Shown piece after piece: positions 32,720 to 41,531 of a DNA stretch of 64,000 nt. The stretch is from assembly GCA_051883695.1 (NCBI GenBank), contig JBJEUF010000092.1, positions 62,001 to 126,000 of the forward strand. Direction: 5' to 3'. Below the pieces are notes generated by a model. It ran no database searches. It was not told where the DNA came from and saw nothing but the letters and a program-made list of their open reading frames with translations. Position numbers and translations under genes: made by a program. Position 1 is the first letter of the stretch; the number at the start of each line of letters is the position of its first letter. The DNA comes from UBA11524 sp051883695 (GTDB taxonomy: Bacteria; Bacillota; Clostridia; Christensenellales; Aristaeellaceae).

Positions 32720-33658
32720 TCAGGCCTTGCCGGCGCAGCCCAGAACGTCCACGATCTTGTGAGTGACCATGTCCTTCACGGCCTGACGGGCGGGCTTGAG
32801 CCACTGACGGGGATCGAAATGATCCGGATGCTCCGCGAAGTACTTGCGGGCGGAGGCGGTCATGGCCAGACGGATGTCGGAGTCGATGTTGATCTTGCAC
32901 ACGGCCAGCTTGGCAGCCTGAGCCAGCTGCTCCTCGGGGATGCCGATGGCGCCGGGCATGTTGCCGCCGTACTTGTTGATTTCCTCCACGAAGTTCTGGG
33001 GCACGGAGGAAGCGCCGTGCAGAACGATCGGGAAGCCGGGCAGGCGCTTTGCGCACTCCTCCAGCACGTCGAAGCGCAGCTGGGGCTTGGTGCCGGGCTT
33101 GAACTTGTAGGCGCCGTGGCTGGTACCGATGGCGATGGCCAGGGAGTCACAGCCGGTCTTGGAGACGAACTCCTCGACCTCCTCGGGACGGGTGTACATT
33201 TCCTTGCCGGCCTCAACGACGACCTCGTCCTCCACGCCGGCCAGGGTGCCCAGCTCAGCCTCGACGACAACGCCGTGGTCGTGGGCGTACTCGACAACGC
33301 GCCTGGTCAGCGCAATGTTGTCGGCGAAGGACTTGGAGGAAGCGTCGATCATGACGGAGGTGAAGCCGCCGTCGATGCAGCTCTTGCACAGCTCGAAGGA
33401 ATCGCCGTGATCCAGATGCAGCGCGATCGGGATCTCGGGGTTCTCGATGGCAGCGGCCTCCACCAGCTTCACCAGATAGGTGTGGTTGGCGTAGGCGCGA
33501 GCGCCCTTGGACACCTGCAGGATGACGGGAGCCTTCAGCTCACCGGCCGCCTCGGTGATGCCCTGAATGATTTCCATGTTGTTGACATTGAAAGCGCCGA
33601 CGGCATAGCCGCCTTCGTAAGCCTTCCTGAACATTTCCTTGGTCGTTACGATAGCCAT
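32720..33658 (-). CDS. fba: Class II fructose-bisphosphate aldolase
   Basis: Cleaves fructose 1,6-bisphosphate in glycolysis, using zinc. A 312-residue TIM barrel. The metal ligands are visible: LHLDHGDSFELCKSCIDGGF near residue 82 (first His and the catalytic Asp), AELGTLAGVEDEV near residue 133, and IGTSHGAYKF and IVLHGASSVP for the later histidines. NIDSDIRLAMTASARKYF binds phosphate. The start is the ATG at 33658 after AGGAGG; an in-frame upstream ATG lacks a ribosome site. Tagatose- or ketose-bisphosphate aldolases are close relatives, but length and the single chromosomal setting favour FBA. Confidence 0.93.
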   Translation of the reverse strand: MAIVTTKEMFRKAYEGGYAVGAFNVNNMEIIQGITEAAGELKAPVILQVSKGARAYANHTYLVKLVEAAAIENPEIPIALHLDHGDSFELCKSCIDGGFTSVMIDASSKSFADNIALTRRVVEYAHDHGVVVEAELGTLAGVEDEVVVEAGKEMYTRPEEVEEFVSKTGCDSLAIAIGTSHGAYKFKPGTKPQLRFDVLEECAKRLPGFPIVLHGASSVPQNFVEEINKYGGNMPGAIGIPEEQLAQAAKLAVCKINIDSDIRLAMTASARKYFAEHPDHFDPRQWLKPARQAVKDMVTHKIVDVLGCAGKA

Positions 33659-33704
33659 TGGAATTGCCCTCCTATTCAGTCGTGTACAGTGTGCGTACAT
33701 AATC

Positions 33705-33733
33705 ATTATAGCACATTATGCCGATGGTGAAAA
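33705..33733 (-). promoter_or_regulatory. Promoter of fba
   Basis: On the minus strand TTTTCA (33733-33728), a 17-base spacer and a consensus TATAAT (33710-33705) with an upstream TGTGC. Confidence 0.65.
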
Positions 33734-33832
33734 GGGGGTTGACTGGAATTTCACAAATTCCCTTGGCGAAAACGTCATAAAGCAGCATATACGTCATAGA
33801 ATTGTTTCATTTGTAACACTTTTTCTGCCATA

Positions 33833-33861
33833 TTGACAAGAATGCCGGCAGGCATTATCAT
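33833..33861 (+). promoter_or_regulatory. Promoter of the secreted redoxin-fold gene
   Basis: TTGACA (33833-33838), a 17-base spacer, then TATCAT (33856-33861). An AGGAGG ribosome site follows at about 33882. Confidence 0.75.
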
Positions 33862-33900
33862 GGACAATGAAAAGTTGTCGACAGGAGGAACAGATCGCCT

Positions 33901-35691
33901 ATGAGGAAACTGGTGCGGATGCTTGCCGTGGCGCTGGCGCTGTGCGTCATGGGGACAGCGGCTTTTGCAGAGGCGGACAGGACGAAGCCCTATGCGCTGA
34001 GCAGCACAGTGGGCGACTTCACGGTCACGGATCATACGGGACGCAGCATCGGCCTGTCTGAAATGCTGAAGGATAAGGACATGGTGCTTCTCCATTTCTG
34101 GGACGGTTCGTCGGCGGGAATGCTGGAGATGGCTATCATCGAGATGGCTGCCAGCGGCTATGAGGACGAGGTGGCGGTGCTCGCCCTGTGCACCGATGCC
34201 CAGAAGTCTGACGCGGAGCTGGCAGCGGTGGCAAGCTCATTGGGCTTGCATTACGCGCTGGCCTCCGACCTGGCGGGGCTGGCGGCGAGCTTCCTCGGAA
34301 GCGCTGTGCCGGTGTCCGTGGTCATTGACCGCAATGCGCAGGTGGGCTTCCTCAGCGTCAGCGCCATAGGCTCCGCTGATGCCTATGCACGCCTGTTCGA
34401 TGCGTTTGCGGGGGAGGATTATCAGGATGGCCGCACACTGACCGGCATTCCCGGCATCAAGCCCAACATCCCGCTGGCTGCGGTTGACCGGCTGGCGGAA
34501 GCGCTGAATGCTGCCGGTGGGGATATGCGATTCACCAATCCGGCGGATGTGTACGTCTGGCCCATGATCCCCGCGGAGGAGGACGGCCGCCTCTGCCTGA
34601 TGTCCACCAATGCCGGTGTGGACATGAGCGTGGCGGCGGTGTATACCACCGTGGAGGCAAAGGCCGGTGACGTGCTGTCCTTCACCTTCAAGACCTCGAC
34701 GGAGACGGCTTGCGACCTGCTGGTGCTGCGTGTCAACGGCGAAGCGGTCAAGGCGTTTGGCGGCGTGAAGGACTGGATGACCTATGCCTGGAGCTTTGCG
34801 GAGGATGGCGTGTACGAGATTGCGCTTTCCTATGAGAAGGACATGCTGGGCGCCGAAGGCCGGGATGTGGTCTATATCGACGATGTTGCGCTGCTTGGCG
34901 GCAGCGCGGCGGAGCAGGCGCTCGGCGCGAATCCGGCGTATCCCGCGGCGGACGTGACGGAGCTGATGGTGGAGGGGGCGCGGCAGATCATCTTTGACGA
35001 CCCGACCTACGCGCTGATCAGCCTGTTTGGTCTGGCGGATTACTGCATTGTGCCGGCTGAGGACGTGCAGGTGCAGGTGACGCTGGCGGCGGAGGTCGAT
35101 CCGGAACGGGCGTATATCGTCAATTACTATAGCGGTGAGGAAATGGGCCTTGTCCAGTCGATGACCGCGACCGGCTATGCCTTCACGACCCGGCTGGACA
35201 GCATGGAGACCACCGGCTTCCCCTATACGAACCTGAGCCTGTATCCGGCGGCAAACTGCGGGATCATGGATGTGCGGACGGTTGTTTGCTTTGTCGGGGA
35301 GGAGAACGCCAATGCGTTCGTGGAGCAGATGACCGGCTACGGCTATGGCATCCAGGGCTGGAGCTATCCGGACGGTCAGGAAGCGGAAACGACGGGTCTG
35401 CCCGGTGAAGGGCAGGACAGCGAGGTCTGCTATGTGGTCACGGTGATCGACCAGCAGGGAGAAGCGGTTCCGGGCGTGACGATCAGCATCACCGATGGCA
35501 GCATGTGCGAGCTCATGACGTCGGACGGTGACGGCGTGATTGAGTACACAGCTGCGGCTGCCTCCTATCAGGTGCATGTGGTGAAGGCGCCCGAGGGCTG
35601 CACCTTTGAGGCGGAGCGGGTCTGGACCTTTGAGCCGGACGGCGGCGAGGTCATCATTGACGTGACCCGGGAGATCAACGAGGAAGAATAA
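33901..35691 (+). CDS. Large secreted protein with a cysteine-less redoxin-like domain
   Basis: A 596-residue exported protein with a signal peptide at residues 1-23 (cleavage after AFA). Residues 32-175 look like an AhpC/TlpA thioredoxin-fold domain: VGDFTVTDHTGRSIGLSEML, then MVLLHFWDGSSAGMLEMAII, and VPVSVVIDRNAQVGF with the cis-proline region. Where the redox C-x-x-C should be (FWaxWCxxC) it reads FWDGSSAGM, so both cysteines are lost. Residues 215-330 resemble a beta-sandwich. The last ~90 residues (VTVIDQQGEAVPGVTISITD) match a carboxypeptidase-regulatory or Cna-B-like fold. Function unknown; redox catalysis is unlikely. Confidence 0.75.
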   Translation: MRKLVRMLAVALALCVMGTAAFAEADRTKPYALSSTVGDFTVTDHTGRSIGLSEMLKDKDMVLLHFWDGSSAGMLEMAIIEMAASGYEDEVAVLALCTDAQKSDAELAAVASSLGLHYALASDLAGLAASFLGSAVPVSVVIDRNAQVGFLSVSAIGSADAYARLFDAFAGEDYQDGRTLTGIPGIKPNIPLAAVDRLAEALNAAGGDMRFTNPADVYVWPMIPAEEDGRLCLMSTNAGVDMSVAAVYTTVEAKAGDVLSFTFKTSTETACDLLVLRVNGEAVKAFGGVKDWMTYAWSFAEDGVYEIALSYEKDMLGAEGRDVVYIDDVALLGGSAAEQALGANPAYPAADVTELMVEGARQIIFDDPTYALISLFGLADYCIVPAEDVQVQVTLAAEVDPERAYIVNYYSGEEMGLVQSMTATGYAFTTRLDSMETTGFPYTNLSLYPAANCGIMDVRTVVCFVGEENANAFVEQMTGYGYGIQGWSYPDGQEAETTGLPGEGQDSEVCYVVTVIDQQGEAVPGVTISITDGSMCELMTSDGDGVIEYTAAAASYQVHVVKAPEGCTFEAERVWTFEPDGGEVIIDVTREINEEE

Positions 35692-35704
35692 CGAATACAC
35701 ATCA

Positions 35705-35742
35705 AGCGCGGCGCTTCCGCAAAGGGAGCGCCGCGCTGTTTG
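35705..35742 (+). terminator. Terminator of the secreted redoxin-fold gene
   Basis: AGCGCGGCGCT (35705-35715) pairs with AGCGCCGCGCT (35727-35737) and is followed by GTTTG. It starts 13 bases after the stop codon. Confidence 0.75.
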
Positions 35743-35754
35743 AATGAAGAAGGA

Positions 35755-36627
35755 TTAGCGCTTTCGGAACAGGAAGGACAGCTGCGTTTCGCTCACGATC
35801 ACGCTGATGAAGATCAGCCCGAAGCCCAGCAGCAGGGGGAGGGAGAGGGATTCCCGCCCCAGCAGGACGGAGAACACGACGCCGAACACACTTTCCAGCG
35901 ATAGCAGAATGGCTGCCTGAGATGGCGGCGTGCGGCTTTGACCGATGGACTGCAGCAGCAGCGTGACGGCGGTGGCGAACACGGACAGGTACAGCAGCTG
36001 CGGCCAGACGCTTGCGGCCGGGAAGGGGGAACCGGCTTCGGTCAGGAAGGAAAGCCCCCAGGCGAGCAGTGCGGTTGTGCCGAACTGCACAGCGGTCAGC
36101 GGGAGGGGATCATGCTTCTGGCTGAAGCGGCTCAGCGCGATCATGTGCAGCGCGTAGAAAACGCCGCCCACAAGCGTCAGGCCGTCGCCTGCGGAGATCG
36201 TCAGGTCGCCGTTCAGGGACACAAGGCCGATGCCGGTCAGGCACAGCACGGCTGCCGCCCAGTTCCAGACGGTCGGCTTCCTGCGGAAGATCAGCCATCC
36301 CGCAAAGGGCACCAGCACGCAGTAGACCGCCGTCAGAAAGGCATTCTTGCCCGGGGTGGTGCCGGTCAGACCAATGGTCTGGGTTGCGTAGGCGCAAAGC
36401 AGGAGACAGCCGCAGACGGCGCCGTCCCGGAAAAGGGGAAGCCCGGCACGCCGCAGACGTCTGAAGCAGATGATGCCCAGCAGGGCGAAGGCGATGCTGA
36501 ACCGGATGGCGAGCAGCATGAAAACCGGGATGTTGCTAACGGCGTCCTTCATGACGATGAAGGAGCTGCCCCAGATGAGGGCGGCGGTCAGCAGCGCGAG
36601 CCGTCCGACATGAGCTTTGCTGTGCAA
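35755..36627 (-). CDS. EamA-family (DMT) transporter
   Basis: A 290-residue inner-membrane protein with ten helices in two five-helix EamA halves. The first half begins LALLTAALIWGSSFIVMKDA, the typical DMT opening with A-A-x-x-W-G-x-x-F. The second begins near GDGLTLVGGVFYALHMIALS. The segment SQAAILLSLESVFGVVFSVL with its glutamate is the usual conserved helix nine. The ORF can be extended upstream to 36669, but TCAGGAGG lies seven bases before a TTG at 36627, so I place the start there. Substrate unknown (the family moves amino acids, nucleosides and drugs). Confidence 0.85.
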   Translation of the reverse strand: MHSKAHVGRLALLTAALIWGSSFIVMKDAVSNIPVFMLLAIRFSIAFALLGIICFRRLRRAGLPLFRDGAVCGCLLLCAYATQTIGLTGTTPGKNAFLTAVYCVLVPFAGWLIFRRKPTVWNWAAAVLCLTGIGLVSLNGDLTISAGDGLTLVGGVFYALHMIALSRFSQKHDPLPLTAVQFGTTALLAWGLSFLTEAGSPFPAASVWPQLLYLSVFATAVTLLLQSIGQSRTPPSQAAILLSLESVFGVVFSVLLGRESLSLPLLLGFGLIFISVIVSETQLSFLFRKR

Positions 36628-36653
36628 GGGAATCCCTCCTGACAAAAGGATGG

Positions 36654-36804
36654 CAGACGCGGTAGCCACGTCTGCCCAGCGTGTCGAAAAAGTACTTTTG
36701 GCACTTATTCGAGGAATTGCACTCCGTCACTGTCAGGGCTGCAGGCCCTCCGACACCTCCCAAGGCTTTTGGAAAGCCGAACAGACGCGGTAGCCACGTC
36801 TGCC
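36654..36804. mobile_element. Palindromic intergenic element, copy B (internally deleted), with 23-bp flanking duplication
   Basis: A 105-bp insert (36677-36781) between perfect 23-bp direct repeats at 36654-36676 and 36782-36804 (start CAGACGCGG, end ACGTCTGCC). The duplicated segment is itself a hairpin, CAGACG/CGTCTG, probably the terminator of the HerA-like gene on the minus strand. The insert keeps the outer end GCGTGTCGAAAAAGT and the other end GGCCCTCCGACACCTCCC of copy A but lacks about 110 bp of the middle. Confidence 0.8.
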
Positions 36805-36827
36805 GTGATGGATGGCAAGAATTCTGC

Positions 36828-38750
36828 TTACTTGAACAGTCCCTTGATGCCGCCGAGCACGCCGCGGGTGATCGTGTTGGTCACGGTGCGGGTGGCGGTG
36901 TTGATGGCGGTGTTGGTGATGCGGCCCAGAACGGAATCGTTCTTGCGGGCCCGGGCGGCGCGTTCCTCGCGCAGCTCATCGGCGCGCTGGCGTCGCTCCT
37001 CGGCCTTGCGCTCCTTTTCCATGCGCTCAGCCTCTCTGGCAGCCTTCTCCTGCTCCTTGCGCTGCTTTTCCAGCTCCCGGGCGGTCAGCTTTGAGGGCTG
37101 CTGGGCGGCATTGGGCACGGGAACATAGTTGCCGGTGGCGGGGTCAAGCTGCATGGCCATCATCTGTTGACGGTACTGCCCCGTAGTGGGATCATACACC
37201 ATGACCGGCATCTGCTGCGTCTGTACGGCCGGCTGCACCTGCAGGGTCGGAACCGGCGCGGCGGCTGCGGGTTCCGGCTCAAAGGGATTGAAGACCGGTG
37301 CGACAGGGGCGGCGGCGGTCATCTGCGGCAGGGTCATCTGCGGCAGCTCCCGCTGGACATAGTCGCCGGTGACGGGATCAAAGACCATGAAGCCCTGGGC
37401 CTTCTGCAGGGTGGGCGCGGCGGTGGTGATCTTCACCTCGGAGGCGCTCAGCGGCTGGAAGGCAGGCTTCTGGAACGCTGCGGCAAGCTGCTCATAGGCG
37501 CTCTCCCGGTCGATGGCCTGATCGTACACACCGGCAAAGGGGCTGTACCGCAGCTCCTCCGCGCGGGTGGCCGCGTCGATGGCGTCCATGGAGGACTGCG
37601 GCGGCAGGATGGTTGCACGCTCGACGATACCGGGCGCGCCATCCTCATCCAGGAAGGACACGAGGGCCTCGCCGGTTTTGAGCTGGGTGATGGCTTCCTC
37701 GGTGTCAAAGCCCGGATTTGCCCGGAAGGTCTGGGCGGCGGTACGCACGGCTTTCTGATCCAGGGGCGTATAGGCGCGCAGCGCGTGCTGAATGCGGTTG
37801 CCCAGCTGGCCGAGGATGCTCATGGGAATATCGCAGGGATTCTGCGTGACGAAGTACACGCCCACGGCCTTGGAGCGGATCAGCCGGACAACCTGCTCCA
37901 GCTTTTCCAGCAGCGCCCTGGGACAGTCGTTGAAGAGCAGGTGCGCCTCGTCGAAGAAGAACACCATCCGCGGCTTGTCCAGATCGCCGGCCTCGGGCAG
38001 CAACTCGTACAGCTCGCTGAGCATCCACAGCAGGAAGGTGGAATACATCTTCGGGTGCTGGAACAGCTGATCCGCAGCGAGAATGTTGATCACGCCGCGG
38101 CCGCTGCCGTCCACCTGCAGCCAGTCGGAGATTTCCAGCGCGGGCTCACCGAAGAAAAGGTCGCCGCCCTGATCCTCCAGCTGCGCCACGGCCCGCTGAA
38201 TCGCGCCGATGGAGGCCTGGGTGACGTTGCCGTAATCCAGCGTGTAGCTGCGGGCATTTTCGCCCACATAGGCCAGCATGGCCTTCAAATCCTTCAGGTC
38301 CAGCAGCAGCATCCCCTCGTCATCCGCCACGCGGAAGAGGATGTTGAGCACGCCGGTCTGCGTGTCGTTCAGGTCAAGCATCCGGGCCAGCAGCGTCGGG
38401 CCCATCTCGCTGACCGTGGCGCGGACGGGATGGCCCTGCTTGCCGTACACATCCCAGAATACGGTGGGAAACTCCTGATACTGGAAGCTGGGCACGCCGC
38501 ATTTTCCAAGGCGCCTGGCGATGCCGTCGGAATGCGCGCCGCTTTCCACCATGCCGGAGAGGTCGCCCTTGATGTCCGCCAGAAATACCGGCACACCCAT
38601 CTCGCTGAAGCCCTCGGCGAGCACCTTCAGGGACACGGTTTTGCCCGTGCCGGTCGCACCGGCGATCAGTCCGTGACGGTTTGCCATCTGCGGCAGGAGA
38701 CACACCGGCTTATCGCTTGTGCCGACCCAGATTTTTCCTTCGTAAAGCAT
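36828..38750 (-). CDS. HerA-like ATPase (DUF853/YjgR family) with a repeat-bearing linker
   Basis: A 640-residue P-loop ATPase. Walker A GATGTGKT is at residues 31-38, LADIKGDLSGM follows, and Walker B is RMVFFFDEAHLLF near residue 270. SVAP-like relatives of DNA translocases (HerA/FtsK) use this fold; YjgR's biological role is unknown. Usual length is about 500. Here residues 470-575 form a proline/glutamine-rich linker with three D-P-x-T-G-x-Y units (VFDPVTGDYVQ, VYDPTTGQYRQ, QLDPATGNYVP). A highly charged coiled coil (KQRKEQEKAAREAERMEKER) and a glycine-rich tail follow. Start at 38750 after GGAGGG. Confidence 0.85.
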   Translation of the reverse strand: MLYEGKIWVGTSDKPVCLLPQMANRHGLIAGATGTGKTVSLKVLAEGFSEMGVPVFLADIKGDLSGMVESGAHSDGIARRLGKCGVPSFQYQEFPTVFWDVYGKQGHPVRATVSEMGPTLLARMLDLNDTQTGVLNILFRVADDEGMLLLDLKDLKAMLAYVGENARSYTLDYGNVTQASIGAIQRAVAQLEDQGGDLFFGEPALEISDWLQVDGSGRGVINILAADQLFQHPKMYSTFLLWMLSELYELLPEAGDLDKPRMVFFFDEAHLLFNDCPRALLEKLEQVVRLIRSKAVGVYFVTQNPCDIPMSILGQLGNRIQHALRAYTPLDQKAVRTAAQTFRANPGFDTEEAITQLKTGEALVSFLDEDGAPGIVERATILPPQSSMDAIDAATRAEELRYSPFAGVYDQAIDRESAYEQLAAAFQKPAFQPLSASEVKITTAAPTLQKAQGFMVFDPVTGDYVQRELPQMTLPQMTAAAPVAPVFNPFEPEPAAAAPVPTLQVQPAVQTQQMPVMVYDPTTGQYRQQMMAMQLDPATGNYVPVPNAAQQPSKLTARELEKQRKEQEKAAREAERMEKERKAEERRQRADELREERAARARKNDSVLGRITNTAINTATRTVTNTITRGVLGGIKGLFK

Positions 38751-38796
38751 CCAAAACCCTCCTGTTCCTGTTGCGTGAACGACAACGTTATCATGG

Positions 38797-38825
38797 ATTA
38801 TACACGATGCAGCGGTCCGCGTCAA
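38797..38825 (-). promoter_or_regulatory. Promoter of the HerA-like gene
   Basis: On the minus strand TTGACG (38825-38820), a 17-base spacer and TATAAT (38802-38797). The -35 overlaps the stop codon of the upstream glycosyltransferase gene. Confidence 0.78.
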
Positions 38826-39811
38826 GGAAAACGGTTATTCCTGCGCTGCGCTTCGTCGCCGCTGTCCCAGGTTCTCTCGGAAATGATGTATCTGGGCCGA
38901 GCCTTGACCTCCAGATAGATCTTGCCGATGTATTCGCCGATCACGCCCAGGAACAGGCACTGGATGCCGCCCATGAAGCACACGATGCACGCAAGGCTTG
39001 CCCAGCCGGCGACGGACTTGCCCACGAGCGCGGCGATGACCGCCCAGAGGATGCCGATGAAGGACAGCAGCATGATGAACAGCCCGATGAAGAACACCAT
39101 CCGGATGGGTTTGACGGAGAGGCTGGTGATGCCGTCGAAGGCCAGTCCCAGCATCTTCTTGAGCGGATAGTGGCTTTCGCCCGCCAGACGCTCGTGGCGC
39201 TCATAATAGACGCTGGTTGACTTGAAGCCCACCAGCGGCACCATGCCGCGCAGGTACAGGTTGACCTCCTTGAAATTGGCGAACTCCTTCAGGGCCCGGG
39301 CGGAGATGAGGCGGTAATCCGCGTGGTTGAACACCACCTCCACGCCCATGGCGGCCAGCAGCTTGTAGAAGCCCTCGGCCGTGAAGCGCTTGAAGAAGGT
39401 GTCCGTGTCCCGCTTGGAGCGCACACCGTAGACGATCTCGCAGCCGTTCAGATACTCGTCGACCATCTGATCCATGGCGTTGATATCGTCCTGACCGTCG
39501 CAGTCGATGGAGATGGTGATGTCGCACCTGTCCCTGGCTTCCATCAGGCCGGCCAGCACCGCCGCCTGGTGCCCGCGGTTCCGGCTCTGGGCGATGCCAA
39601 TGAAATGCTCGTCCTGTTTGGCCAGGTCGCAGATGATCTCCCAGGTTTTGTCCTTGCTGCCGTCGTTGACAAAGAGGACGCGGCTGTCCGGGCTGATCTT
39701 CCCGGCGGCGGACAGGTCGTTGATCTTGCTGAGGAACATCCCGCTGGTCAGCGGGAGTACCTTTTCCTCGTTGTAGCAGGGGATCACAATGTAGAGTACG
39801 GGCGTATGCAT
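38822..39811 (-). CDS. GtrB/DPM1-type glycosyltransferase, family 2
   Basis: A 329-residue membrane-anchored enzyme that probably moves a sugar from a nucleotide sugar to polyprenyl phosphate on the cytoplasmic face. The GT-A fold is shown by VLYIVIPCYNEEKVLP at the start, FVNDGSKDKTWEII near residue 50, ISIDCDGQDDINAM near residue 100 (metal-binding D-x-D type), and YGVRSKRDTDTFFKR. Two C-terminal helices (MVFFIGLFIMLLSFIGILWA and a later one ending GEYIGKIYLEV) match the GtrB family. A -10 TATAAT lies at 39846-39841. It is followed without a terminator by the HerA-like gene, which has its own promoter. Confidence 0.9.
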   Translation of the reverse strand: MHTPVLYIVIPCYNEEKVLPLTSGMFLSKINDLSAAGKISPDSRVLFVNDGSKDKTWEIICDLAKQDEHFIGIAQSRNRGHQAAVLAGLMEARDRCDITISIDCDGQDDINAMDQMVDEYLNGCEIVYGVRSKRDTDTFFKRFTAEGFYKLLAAMGVEVVFNHADYRLISARALKEFANFKEVNLYLRGMVPLVGFKSTSVYYERHERLAGESHYPLKKMLGLAFDGITSLSVKPIRMVFFIGLFIMLLSFIGILWAVIAALVGKSVAGWASLACIVCFMGGIQCLFLGVIGEYIGKIYLEVKARPRYIISERTWDSGDEAQRRNNRFP

Positions 39812-39930
39812 GGCTGCACCTCCTTGGCGTATCTGATATGATTATACCATAGATAACGGGGCTTGAACAGTCTTTCTTTCCAATTCCCGATACCTGCATT
39901 CCTGAATACAAGAAAAAAGCGGCGCTCCTC

Positions 39931-39959
39931 TTGCAATCCGTCGCGAGCCGTTGTATAAT
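39931..39959 (+). promoter_or_regulatory. Promoter of serS
   Basis: TTGCAA (39931-39936), a 17-base spacer, then a consensus TATAAT (39954-39959). Transcription starts just before the T-box leader. Confidence 0.85.
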
Positions 39960-39965
39960 AGGCGC

Positions 39966-40205
39966 TGTACATAGGCCCGTTTGACGGAAAACGACCTTTC
40001 TCCCGACTTCTCAGAGAGCTGATGGAGGGTGCGAATCAGCAGGCGGCGAAGGGCTTTCCATTTCCGGAGGGCGCAGGCGATGAGTCTGCCGGGAGTCGCC
40101 CGATACAGCGCAATCAAGGTGGTTCACCGTGGCTTTCGGTGAGCAAATTGGGTGGCAACGCGAGCTTCTCGTCCCAGCATACGGGGGAGAAGCCTTTTTT
40201 GCGCC
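39966..40205 (+). promoter_or_regulatory. T-box riboswitch controlling serS
   Basis: The leader has the Stem I signature AGAGAGCTGATGG...GGTGCGAATCAGC near 40013-40040, and the T-box core GGGTGGCAACGCG (40150-40162). A terminator follows, GCTTCTCGTCCC/GGGGGAGAAGC with CTTTTTT (40164-40200). The same T-box bases can instead form the antiterminator. Uncharged tRNA-Ser should bind the specifier; TCC in GCTTTCCATTTCC near 40060 is a candidate codon, not proved. This leader belongs to serS. Confidence 0.92.
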
Positions 40206-40232
40206 ACAGGACATGAACAGGAGGAATCAGTC

Positions 40233-41531
40233 ATGCTGGATATCGCACTGCTCCGCACCAATCCGGAGCTCGTCAGGGAGAACATCCGCAAGAAGTTTCA
40301 GGATCAGAAGCTCCCGCTTGTGGACGAAGTGATCGAGATGGACAGGGAATACCGCGCCGCCATCGGTCAGGCGGATGCGCTCCGCAATCAGATCAACGTG
40401 GCCTCCAAGCAGATCGGCGGTCTGATGGGCCGCGCCAAGAAGGGCGAGGCGGGTGCCGCCGAGGCCGCCGAGGCTGCCAAGGCGCAGGTCGCGCAGTACA
40501 AGGCGGAGCTGGAGGGTCTGGCGAAGAAGGAGGACGAGCTGCAAGCGGAGATTCGCAAGCGTATGCTGGTCATCCCCAACATCATCGACCCCAGCGTCCC
40601 GATCGGCAGGGACGACAGCGAGAACGTGGAGGTGCAGCGCTACGGCGAGCCCGTCGTGCCGGACTTTGAGGTGCCCTATCACGTGGATATCATGGAGCGT
40701 CTGAGCGGCATTGATCTGGATTCCGCCCGCCGCACCAGCGGCAACGGCTTCTATTACCTGATGGGCGACGTTGCCCGGTTGCACAGCGCGATCCTGAGCT
40801 ATGCCCGTGACTTCATGATCGACCGCGGCTTTACGTATGTCATTCCGCCCTATATGATCCATGGCGACGTGGTGACGGGCGTGATGTCCTTTGCCGAGAT
40901 GGAGAACATGATGTACAAGATCGAGGGCGAGGATCTCTACCTGATCGGCACCTCCGAGCACTCTATGATCGGCAAGTTCATCGACACCATTCTGGAGGAG
41001 AAGGATCTGCCCCAGACCCTCACGTCCTACAGCCCCTGCTTCCGCAAGGAGGTCGGCGCCCACGGCATCGAGGAGCGCGGTGTGTACCGCATCCACCAGT
41101 TTGAAAAGCAGGAGATGATCGTCGTCTGCAAGCCCGAGGAGAGCCCCATGTGGTTCGACCGCCTCTGGCAGAACAGCGTCGACTTCTTCCGCAGCCTGGA
41201 TATCCCGGTGCGCACGCTGGAATGCTGCTCCGGTGATCTGGCGGACCTGAAGGTCAAGTCCGTCGACGTGGAAGCCTGGAGCCCGCGTCAGCAGAAGTAT
41301 TTCGAGGTCGGCAGCTGCTCCAATTTGGGCGATGCGCAGGCGCGCCGCCTGCAGATTCGCGTCAAGGGCGAGGGCAAGCAGAAGTACTTCGCGCACACCC
41401 TCAACAACACCTGCGTGGCGCCGCCGCGTATGCTGATTGCCTTCCTCGAGAACAACCTGCAGGCGGACGGGCGCGTGCGCATTCCCGAGGCGCTGCGCAT
41501 CTACATGGGCGGTAAGGAGTACATCGGGTAA
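40233..41531 (+). CDS. serS: Seryl-tRNA synthetase
   Basis: Charges tRNA-Ser (and tRNA-Sec). A 432-residue class II synthetase. An N-terminal antiparallel coiled coil (about residues 30-105, alanine- and lysine-rich) grips the tRNA. The catalytic domain has motif 2 CFRKEVGAHGIEERGVYRIH near residue 271, and motif 3 with NNTCVAPPRMLIAFLENNLQ near residue 392. YEVGSCSNLGDAQARR-type residues near 350 bind serine (here FEVGSCSNLGDAQARR). ATG 40233 follows AGGAGG. Its last codons, for MGGKEYIG, are repeated twice after the stop in a 67-bp array. Confidence 0.97.
   Translation: MLDIALLRTNPELVRENIRKKFQDQKLPLVDEVIEMDREYRAAIGQADALRNQINVASKQIGGLMGRAKKGEAGAAEAAEAAKAQVAQYKAELEGLAKKEDELQAEIRKRMLVIPNIIDPSVPIGRDDSENVEVQRYGEPVVPDFEVPYHVDIMERLSGIDLDSARRTSGNGFYYLMGDVARLHSAILSYARDFMIDRGFTYVIPPYMIHGDVVTGVMSFAEMENMMYKIEGEDLYLIGTSEHSMIGKFIDTILEEKDLPQTLTSYSPCFRKEVGAHGIEERGVYRIHQFEKQEMIVVCKPEESPMWFDRLWQNSVDFFRSLDIPVRTLECCSGDLADLKVKSVDVEAWSPRQQKYFEVGSCSNLGDAQARRLQIRVKGEGKQKYFAHTLNNTCVAPPRMLIAFLENNLQADGRVRIPEALRIYMGGKEYIG

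Noticed and set aside
39966..40205. Small gene in the serS leader
   Set aside because: The region is explained by the T-box stem I, core and terminator; the short frames there have no coding features.
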